From the NCBI GenBank assembly GCA_028702395.1, contig JAQVOV010000018.1, positions 1 to 19,297 on the forward strand: 19,297 nt of DNA, in the 5' to 3' direction. Below are positions 7,216-13,002 of the stretch, piece after piece (position 1 is the first letter of the stretch; each line of letters begins with the position of its first letter). The DNA is from Candidatus Omnitrophota bacterium. GTDB taxonomy: Bacteria; Omnitrophota; Gorgyraeia; JABMRN01. The notes below the pieces were generated by a model, which made no database searches, had not been told where the DNA came from, and saw only the letters and a program-made list of their open reading frames with translations. A program made the position numbers and the translations under genes.

Positions 7216-9033
7216 ATGAACGATCGAACATCAAAACAATATCTTTTTTTGTTTATTTTTTTGTCTATAGTTATTTGTTTAGTTTATGCATGTACAATAT
7301 ATTTTCAGTTTGTTATTGATGATGAATGTTTTATTGTAGATAATTGTTACATTAAAAACATAAATTTAATGCCCAGAATTTTTTCGAGTGACCCTTTTAT
7401 TTTTGCAAAAAGTGGTCTTAGTGGTTACTATAGGCCAATACAGATCATTTCATATGCGGTTGATTACAGTTTTTATGGATTAGATCCCACAGGTTATCAT
7501 ATAACCAATATTTTTCTATTTTGTATTTGCTCATTTTTATTGTTTTTATTCCTGAATGAGCTTTTTAATAATAAAGAAATAGCATACGTAGTAAGTCTTC
7601 TGTTTAGCGTTAATCCATTTCTTGTTGCTGATGTTGCATATGTTTCAGGAAGAGGAGACCTATTTGTGTTTCTTTTTTTATTTTCAGGACTATATTGTGC
7701 AGCAAAACTGTTTAAAGGGAAAGGTGAAAAATATGGAACGTTCTCTATTTTAGCTTGTTTCTTAGCTTTATTCGCAAAAGAGAGTGCCGTTTTTTTTCCG
7801 TTTTATGCATTAATAGTTTATTTCAGTGTAAGATCAAATATCGAAAGAAAAAAAGCGATTACTTTTTTTATATGTCTTTTTGCAATAACGGGATTTTTTT
7901 TACTAAATAGAGTTCTTTATCATGCTGATTTTGCTTCTAGGGTTCAACTTGTTTCTGTACATGGATTTTACGAGACTTTAATGGAAACTGTACGAGTTTT
8001 CTGGGAATATTTAAAGATCTTGATATTCCCAAAAGATCTATATTTTTTCAGGATCTTGCCAAAATTACATCAAATAAGCTTAATGAACAGTTCTTTGTTT
8101 TTTCTAGGGATATTTTCTTTGTTTTTAGGAGTTTATTTTTCTTTTATAAAAAAAAATAAGGTTATATTGTTTTTGCTTTTATGGTTGATCGTTTCATATT
8201 TGCCGTTTTTTAGGTATATTGATTTATTTCCTAAGGAAGGCATAGGAATGCTGGAACATTGGTTTGGGCTTACATCCATAAGCTTTTTTATAATGATAGT
8301 ATATTCTGTTTATTGCTGCTTTGAAAATAAAAGGATCTTAAGGTTATTAATATGGGGGGGGGTGATCCTTTATTATGCTTTTTTTGTAAGCTATAATATT
8401 GATATGTGGCAAAATGATGAGAAACTACTGAAAAAAATAGAGGAATTCTACAAAAAGACAAATACTGTCAGCACGCTTGCATTTAATAATATGGGTGTTA
8501 TTGCATTGAAAAACAAAGATCTTGAGGAAGCCGATAAAATTTTTTCTCAACTTATCAACAGCGGGAAAATACACGGTTATATTATTGAAAATATGGTAAT
8601 AGTTTTATGTGAAAAAGGAGAATATGAAAAAGCAGAGAATTTGCTTAAGAGTTTTACAATGGTTGATGAATATTCTTATTATAGATTAGGACAGGTTTAT
8701 TTTGCTCAAGGTAAAATAAAAAAAGCTTATGAATGTTTTATGGAAACAATTGATCTAAGACCTGAGAATGTAGAGGCATGGCTTATGTTAGGCCAGATCT
8801 TTTATCTTAGCAAAGATAACGAGTCAGCTTTAAAATGCTATCAAAAAGGGGGGGGATTAGATCCAGATTATCCGCATATAGATCACATGTTATCAAATGC
8901 TTATTTGCTGAATAACGATACAGAAAAAGCAGTGTATTTTTTTCTGAAGGAGTATGAAAAATATCCTAACGATAAAAATACGTATGATATATACAAGCAA
9001 ATAAAAGAAAAAACAAAAGTAAAAGTATTTTAG
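7216..9033 (+). CDS. TMTC-like GT-C membrane glycosyltransferase with C-terminal TPRs
   Basis: 605 residues. The first ~390 form about ten TM helices with GT-C/TMTC-like marks: an acidic DDE in the first periplasmic loop (residues 35-37), YYRP at 71-74, YHITN at 94-98, a VAYVSGRGDL loop near 138-148 and FAKESA near 187-192. Residues ~415-595 are about five TPRs (ALKNKDLEEADKIF, YFAQGKIKKAYECF, NDTEKAVYFF). Eukaryotic TMTCs and bacterial relatives transfer sugars from polyprenyl carriers to protein Ser/Thr; the TPRs probably hold the acceptor. Its position right after the pilin suggests a role in pilin glycosylation (inference). Two long G tracts, 8354-8362 (G9, at residues 380-383) and 8848-8855 (G8, at residue ~545), could shift frame by slippage. 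A paralogue lies at 11095-12618. Confidence 0.75.
   Translation: MNDRTSKQYLFLFIFLSIVICLVYACTIYFQFVIDDECFIVDNCYIKNINLMPRIFSSDPFIFAKSGLSGYYRPIQIISYAVDYSFYGLDPTGYHITNIFLFCICSFLLFLFLNELFNNKEIAYVVSLLFSVNPFLVADVAYVSGRGDLFVFLFLFSGLYCAAKLFKGKGEKYGTFSILACFLALFAKESAVFFPFYALIVYFSVRSNIERKKAITFFICLFAITGFFLLNRVLYHADFASRVQLVSVHGFYETLMETVRVFWEYLKILIFPKDLYFFRILPKLHQISLMNSSLFFLGIFSLFLGVYFSFIKKNKVILFLLLWLIVSYLPFFRYIDLFPKEGIGMLEHWFGLTSISFFIMIVYSVYCCFENKRILRLLIWGGVILYYAFFVSYNIDMWQNDEKLLKKIEEFYKKTNTVSTLAFNNMGVIALKNKDLEEADKIFSQLINSGKIHGYIIENMVIVLCEKGEYEKAENLLKSFTMVDEYSYYRLGQVYFAQGKIKKAYECFMETIDLRPENVEAWLMLGQIFYLSKDNESALKCYQKGGGLDPDYPHIDHMLSNAYLLNNDTEKAVYFFLKEYEKYPNDKNTYDIYKQIKEKTKVKVF
8354..8362 (+). repeat. Poly-G tract (G9) inside a coding region
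   Basis: Nine consecutive G in a gene that is otherwise strongly A/T-rich, coding Trp-Gly-Gly-Val in a membrane helix. Slippage by one base would truncate the protein before its TPR domain. Confidence 0.95.
8848..8855 (+). repeat. Poly-G tract (G8) inside a coding region
   Basis: Eight consecutive G coding Gly-Gly-Gly in a TPR. It is the second long G run in the same gene; I saw no other run of eight or more G or C in the window. Confidence 0.95.
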
Positions 9034-9037
9034 TATT

Positions 9038-9215
9038 CTCGAGACACACCTGGTCAGCAAAGCGCAATATCTTTAGCTGCGAGCTTGTGGAATGTCCTAA
9101 TAGAGGTTTTTATAGACGTGACTCGCGAGGCGCCCTGAAACTTCGTTCTGTGGCTATAAAGAATGTGTTTAGTCACTGCTGAAGGTGCTCTGCAACTAAG
9201 TATAGCCCTCTTTTT
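9038..9215. ncRNA. Candidate structured RNA 1, strand uncertain
   Basis: Gene-free and clearly GC-richer than its surroundings. Visible pairings: hairpin CAGCAAAG/CTTTaGCTG (9055-9062, 9071-9079), long-range stem GTGACT/AGTCAC (9118-9123, 9171-9176) and a possible closing helix GAG..CACC/GGTGCTC (9041-9050, 9184-9190). GCGAGGCGCC (9125-9134) can also pair with GGTGCTCTGC (9184-9193), mostly through GU and GC pairs, as a pseudoknot or alternative fold. On the minus strand TATACT (9199-9204) could be a -10 box with start near 9192. Size (about 150-180 nt) and a closing helix could suit a 6S-type RNA, but I see no decisive motif. Conserved bases of RNase P RNA, tmRNA and SRP RNA were looked for and not found. 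Confidence 0.4.
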
Positions 9216-9219
9216 TATA

Positions 9220-9371
9220 TGCCACGCTCAAGGGTTGGCCGTTTAATAAATAAACTCTCCTTATTGTCGGGTTTATATCTGTTTCACGGCATTAAACTTT
9301 ACCTTTGGCAAAGTTTAAGATTCGCCAGATATTATATTTTTACATATACTGGCAAATCCCTGTCGGCCATA
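9220..9371. ncRNA. Candidate structured RNA 2, between RNA 1 and the shared terminator
   Basis: Several stems lie in series: GTTTAAT/ATTAAAC (9241-9247, 9291-9297) enclosing ATAAAC/GTTTAT (9250-9255, 9271-9276); AAACTTT/AAAGTTT (9294-9300, 9310-9316); GCCAG/CTGGC (9324-9328, 9349-9353). ATTAAAC recurs at 9371-9377 and forms the base of the terminator, so GTTTAAT at 9241 has two possible partners. It may be the 3' part of one ~380-base transcript with RNA 1, or a 3' UTR of the preceding gene. Confidence 0.35.
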
Positions 9372-9414
9372 TTAAACAAAAAAGCACCATCATAGATGGT
9401 GCTTTTTTGTTTAA
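9372..9414. terminator. Bidirectional terminator
   Basis: A perfect 20-bp stem (9372-9391 with 9395-9414) around a 3-base loop, with A-rich and T-rich flanks. It can end transcription from the left on the plus strand and the tRNA-Arg transcript on the minus strand. Confidence 0.93.
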
Positions 9415-9415
9415 A

Positions 9416-9492
9416 TGGCGCGCCCAGGTGGATTCGAACCGCCAACCGCCTGATTCGTAGTCAGGTACTCTATCCAATTGAGCTATAGGCGC
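9416..9492 (-). tRNA. tRNA-Arg (anticodon ACG)
   Basis: Minus-strand cloverleaf of 77 nt with encoded CCA. Acceptor GCGCCTA pairs with TGGGCGC (one GU). Anticodon stem CCTGA/TCAGG, loop CTACGAA giving ACG. T-arm GGCGG-TTCGAAT-CCACC. ACG is normally edited to ICG by TadA to read CGN codons. Confidence 0.96.
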
Positions 9493-9499
9493 ATAATTT

Positions 9500-9535
9500 T
9501 GTTCGTAGTATATCATAAAAAAATAAAACCAGCAA
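9500..9535 (-). promoter_or_regulatory. Promoter of tRNA-Arg
   Basis: On the minus strand: TTGCTG (9530-9535), a 17-base spacer and TATACT (9507-9512) preceded by TGa, an extended -10. Transcription should start about 8 bases before the tRNA. Confidence 0.75.
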
Positions 9536-9632
9536 GGGGTTTTGGGCTTATAAAAAACGCTAATTTATTTTCACAATAAAGAAATGGATTTTAGCTTAAT
9601 TAGTGTTAAGACCTTATAAAGCCTAACTGTTC

Positions 9633-9656
9633 AAAAAGTTCTTAGATTCTAAGAGC
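9633..9656 (-). terminator. Terminator after the GT39-like gene
   Basis: TCTTAGA/TCTAAGA (9640-9646, 9648-9654) followed on the minus strand by AACTTTTTG, directly after the stop codon. The stem is A/T-rich, so it may be weak. Confidence 0.6.
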
Positions 9657-11027
9657 TTAAAAAGGGAAAAGGATCAGATTACATAGTTGTTGTACTGTTT
9701 CAAACCCTATATAAGAGGACCAAATACACGAAAAAGAAACAATTATATATAATAAGTTTTTATGAGTATTTAAAAATTTGGAATTGATCAACAGAGACGC
9801 AGACAATATAGCCAAAAGAGGATATATTTGCAGCCATCTTCGATGTTCTTTGTTATATGGAAAAGCAATAAGAAAACAAAGAATTATGACCCAAAGAAAA
9901 ATAGAAGAAGGATCTATTTTTCTGCCCACAATAAAACTCCATAGATCCTTAAAAAATGTTTTGATCTTTAAAAAACAGACATTTATTAGAGGACAAATAA
10001 ACAGTGTTCCGATAAAAAACAAAACCAGTCCATAGGGTCTTTTGTTTAATACGGCATTCCAACGCAGAGATGTATCTATAGGAGCATTATATATAGGATG
10101 GTATAACCAGTTCCCATAGGTTATATATATCTTATAAAACCAAAAAAAAGATAATGAAAATACGCCAATGAAAAATAACCAAAATGGAGGTTGTATAAGT
10201 ATATTTTTTTTTGTATTGATATATTTTAATACTAGACACCCGAGTAGGGCTATGTACAATATCAATGCAGTTTGTTTTGTTAGTATAGCTAGAGCACAGG
10301 ATATTCCTGATAATAAAAAATAAAGGTTCCGTTCTCTTTTTAAACCTACAAAAAACCAATAAACGGATAATAAACAAAAAAAAGCAAGAGTTTCTTCCGG
10401 CCATATTTTTTGCGAGCATAAAATGTCTACGGCCGACGTAGAGAGGATCAAGGCTGATAAAAGTCCTACTTTATCGGAAAAAACATAAGACCCTAATAAA
10501 AAAGTCAAAAGAACAAGGCCCAAAGAAAAAGTAAAAGGTATAATAGCTGACCAAAACTGTATTTCAGGTACAGTTTTGGTGGAAGGGTTTTTCATTAGAG
10601 CTTTGTTTTTCGTATAGTTTGGCATCACTGCCAAAACCTGTTTATTGTTTTCGGGTAAAGATGAAAATATGTAATTAGAAAGCATCAATGTATAGGCAAA
10701 TAAAGGAGGCTTATAAAAAAAGGGCACGTCATAATAACCAAAGCCTGAAAGTTTAAGATCTCTTATCAGGTCTCCTTTTACGTTCTCGGGATAAAGCGAA
10801 GTTTCTATTGATCTTAAATTATCATTATTTTTAAGAGCTTGCTCGGTGAATTTTATTTTATAGAAGTTATAACCTGCAAGACCGGTTGTTTTTAATTTTA
10901 ATGCTAAACTTATATATTGGGTTTGATCGCCTCCCCAGTGAGGTATCCAAAAAGAGGGCAGCCTTAGAAAAGCAGAAAACATCAGTATAAGACATAAAAA
11001 AATAAAAGTTCTTTTTTTTATCAGCAT
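9657..11027 (-). CDS. GT39/ArnT-like membrane glycosyltransferase
   Basis: 456 residues from ATG at 11027. The open frame extends to 11192, but that would overlap the divergent gene and give an unlikely N-terminus, whereas MLIKKRTFIFLCLIL is a normal first TM helix. About ten to eleven TM helices follow. Family marks are a first-loop acidic motif (WGGDQTQY, Asp34), KPPLFAY near 110, SQKIWPEETLAFF near 210 (compare the SRxxxxD/E loop of PMT/ArnT proteins) and SCALAILTKQTA near 240-250. Such enzymes use a polyprenyl-phosphate sugar donor and transfer to lipid or protein; the acceptor here is unknown. No Shine-Dalgarno precedes the start. A TATACT -10 lies exactly 6 bases upstream, suggesting a leaderless mRNA. 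It faces the TMTC-like gene at 11095 across 67 bases. Confidence 0.75.
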   Translation of the reverse strand: MLIKKRTFIFLCLILMFSAFLRLPSFWIPHWGGDQTQYISLALKLKTTGLAGYNFYKIKFTEQALKNNDNLRSIETSLYPENVKGDLIRDLKLSGFGYYDVPFFYKPPLFAYTLMLSNYIFSSLPENNKQVLAVMPNYTKNKALMKNPSTKTVPEIQFWSAIIPFTFSLGLVLLTFLLGSYVFSDKVGLLSALILSTSAVDILCSQKIWPEETLAFFCLLSVYWFFVGLKRERNLYFLLSGISCALAILTKQTALILYIALLGCLVLKYINTKKNILIQPPFWLFFIGVFSLSFFWFYKIYITYGNWLYHPIYNAPIDTSLRWNAVLNKRPYGLVLFFIGTLFICPLINVCFLKIKTFFKDLWSFIVGRKIDPSSIFLWVIILCFLIAFPYNKEHRRWLQIYPLLAILSASLLINSKFLNTHKNLLYIIVSFSCIWSSYIGFETVQQLCNLILFPF

Positions 11028-11094
11028 TAAAATAGTATATAATAAAAAACAGGGTAAATCTATTGTTTTCTGTAAAATATGGTATAATGTTTTT
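11028..11094. promoter_or_regulatory. Divergent leaderless promoter pair
   Basis: Plus strand: TGGTATAAT (TATAAT 11083-11088) then 6 bases to ATG 11095. Minus strand: TATACT (11034-11039) then 6 bases to ATG 11027. Neither gene has a Shine-Dalgarno. A -35 is poor on both sides. Confidence 0.65.
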
Positions 11095-12618
11095 ATGGAA
11101 AAAAACAAGTTATTCATAAATGCTATGATAGATAATTTAATGATCTTATTAGTCTTGTCTATTGTAGCTTTAGCGATCTTTTTCCCTTCCATAAAGAACA
11201 GTTTCGTTTATGATGATGAAATATTGATCAAAAACAATCCATATATTACAGATGTTTCTTTTATCCCAAAAATTTTTACAACACAACTATATTCCAACAA
11301 GCAAGAGCAAAGTTCGTACTACAGACCTTTACAGGTAATATCATATATGGCTAATTTTTATTGGACAGGACTTTCAACGTGGTCTTATCATGTGATTAAC
11401 ATAATATTGCATATAGTGAACAGTTTTTTAGTGTTTTTATTGCTCAGATATTTTTTATCGTTCCGTAAAAGTTTTCTTATAGCCTTATTTTTTTGTATTC
11501 ATCCTATAAACTCTTCTGCTGTTATCTATTTGTCCAGCAGGTCTGATCTTTTGGTTTCTTTTTTTATGCTTTCGTGTATCATATGTTTTTTAAAATTTTC
11601 TGATAAAAAGCATATAGTTTTTTATCTTTTGAGCATTTTGTTGTTTTCCATCAGTTTATTTGCAAAAGAAATATCTTTGCTTACACCTTTATTACTTTTA
11701 CTTGTGGCCTTTTTTTATCCTGGGAGTAAAAAAAGGGTAATTTTCCCTTTTTTTGTTATTGCTATATTGTTTTTGATCTTTAGGATGCAGGTGGTTCCAT
11801 TTACAGGATATTTTCATGAACCTAATCCCATTTTATTTTCAATGCTAAATATTTTCAATGTTCTATACCAATACATAAAACTTTTGTTTTATCCTGTACC
11901 TTTATATCTGACCCATATCACTCCTTTTATATTGAAAGGGCATCCGCTGTATATTTTAAGCGGGCTCATGTTTTTTTTAGGTATTGCATGTTTAGGTTTT
12001 GTTGATAAATTAACCAAACGAAAGGATTTTACTTTTTTCATATTATGGGCAGCAATAACTTTTTTACCTGTTTGTTTTTCTTTGTTCCATTTTGTTGTTT
12101 ACGGAGCATGTATGGCAGAGCACTGGTTTTATTTGCCCTCAATAGGATGTTTAAGTATTGTATGCTGTATGGCAGGTATTTTATTTAAAAAAGTAACAAA
12201 AAGCACACAATCAATCTTCATCTGGATCTTTGCTATTTATTTAGGAAGTTTAACGTTCATGAACAGTATAAACTTTTATTCTAATGAACTTTTGTATAAC
12301 CAGATACTTTCTTTTGTTCCGAACAATGTTGAAGTTAGAACTAACTTAGCCTCCTTTTATGCCAAGGAAAAAGAGTTTGATCTTGCAGAAAGTAATTATT
12401 TACAGGCAATATATCAGGATAAGTCATATGCAGATCCATATATAGGGCTTGCACTTGTATATATACAGACAAAAAGCAGGACAATTGAACAAATAAACAG
12501 ATTTTTTGAAAAGGGAATTCAACTCGATCCAGCAAACGAAAATTTCCGCAATAATTATGCAGTTTTTACTAAGATCACCAAAGAAGACACGAAAGAGTAT
12601 TCAGATAATCCGACGTAA
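11095..12618 (+). CDS. TMTC-like GT-C membrane glycosyltransferase with short TPR tail
   Basis: 507 residues, a paralogue of the protein at 7216-9033. The same marks occur in the same order: DDE at 40-42, YYRP at 75-78, YHVIN at 98-102, an SSAVIYLSSRSDL loop near 140-152 and LFAKEIS near 190. About ten TM helices reach to ~400. Only two to three TPR-like units follow (NLASFYAKEKEFDLAESNYL, then FFEKGIQLDPANENFRNNYA), fewer than in the paralogue. Its probable job is sugar transfer to secreted protein, with acceptor unknown; together with the GT39-like gene it forms a divergent pair. The start rests on the leaderless promoter and lack of overlap. In-frame ATGs at 11125 and 11140 also lack a ribosome binding site. 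There are no long G tracts, unlike the paralogue. Confidence 0.75.
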   Translation: MEKNKLFINAMIDNLMILLVLSIVALAIFFPSIKNSFVYDDEILIKNNPYITDVSFIPKIFTTQLYSNKQEQSSYYRPLQVISYMANFYWTGLSTWSYHVINIILHIVNSFLVFLLLRYFLSFRKSFLIALFFCIHPINSSAVIYLSSRSDLLVSFFMLSCIICFLKFSDKKHIVFYLLSILLFSISLFAKEISLLTPLLLLLVAFFYPGSKKRVIFPFFVIAILFLIFRMQVVPFTGYFHEPNPILFSMLNIFNVLYQYIKLLFYPVPLYLTHITPFILKGHPLYILSGLMFFLGIACLGFVDKLTKRKDFTFFILWAAITFLPVCFSLFHFVVYGACMAEHWFYLPSIGCLSIVCCMAGILFKKVTKSTQSIFIWIFAIYLGSLTFMNSINFYSNELLYNQILSFVPNNVEVRTNLASFYAKEKEFDLAESNYLQAIYQDKSYADPYIGLALVYIQTKSRTIEQINRFFEKGIQLDPANENFRNNYAVFTKITKEDTKEYSDNPT

Positions 12619-12671
12619 CATAAAAAGGCCCGGTGAAAAAGGTAAATAGGGGCATTAAATAAAACTTTTTA

Positions 12672-12699
12672 CTGACAAAATAAGTTTTTATGGTATAAT
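12672..12699 (+). promoter_or_regulatory. Promoter of tRNA-Ser
   Basis: CTGACA (12672-12677), 16-base spacer, TATAAT (12694-12699) in the extended form TGGTATAAT. Expected start is about 12 bases before the tRNA. Confidence 0.8.
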
Positions 12700-12717
12700 T
12701 TTTAACCTAAGCTTTTT

Positions 12718-12813
12718 GGAGAGGTCGCACAGCCCGGCTTAGTGCAGTGGTTTGCTAAACCGCCGTACGGTTGCAAAGCCGTACCGAGGGTTCAAATCCC
12801 TCCCTCTCCGCCA
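12718..12813 (+). tRNA. tRNA-Ser (anticodon GCT)
   Basis: 96 nt including encoded CCA. Acceptor GGAGAGG/CCTCTCC; D-stem GCAC/GTGC; anticodon stem GTGGT/ACCGC with loop TTGCTAA (GCT); long class II variable arm GTACGG/CCGTAC; T-arm GAGGG-TTCAAAT-CCCTC. Its 3' end faces the defence island, so it is a candidate attachment site. Confidence 0.97.
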
Positions 12814-12817
12814 TATA

Positions 12818-12850
12818 AAAAAATCGCACTCCCTAAGGGTGCGATTTTTC
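12818..12850 (+). terminator. Terminator of tRNA-Ser
   Basis: AAAATCGCAC and GTGCGATTTTT form a long stem with a short loop of CTCCCTAAGG type, ending in a T run. Confidence 0.9.
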
Positions 12851-12959
12851 TATTCAAAGATGCCTATCTATATGCTTTTCTGTTGGTTATAAAGAAAACA
12901 TGGGAAACAGTGCTATTTTTAATATTTATATTATTTTTGTATATTTAGTTGTTTTTGAA

Positions 12960-12984
12960 AAATTGTGTCACAATAATGACACAC
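12960..12984 (-). terminator. Terminator of the Hachiman operon
   Basis: TGTGTCA (12964-12970) and TGACACA (12977-12983) around a 6-base loop. On the minus strand the stem is followed by ATTTTTC. It lies about 20 bases beyond the hamB stop. Confidence 0.75.
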
Positions 12985-13002
12985 TTGCTTCAATCAAGAG
13001 TA

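Noticed and set aside
9034..9414. tmRNA, RNase P RNA or SRP RNA
   Set aside because: None of the near-universal blocks (tmRNA tRNA-like 3' end and tag ending in a stop, RNase P GAGGAAAGTCC, SRP GGAAGGAAGCAGC) is present on either strand.
11028..11192. Longer start for the GT39-like protein
   Set aside because: It would overlap the divergent TMTC-like gene by 98 bases and put a non-family extension before a normal first TM helix; the promoter at 11034-11039 fits the 11027 start.
12742..12948. 68-residue open frame beginning within tRNA-Ser
   Set aside because: It runs through the tRNA and its terminator hairpin and shows no protein-like pattern.
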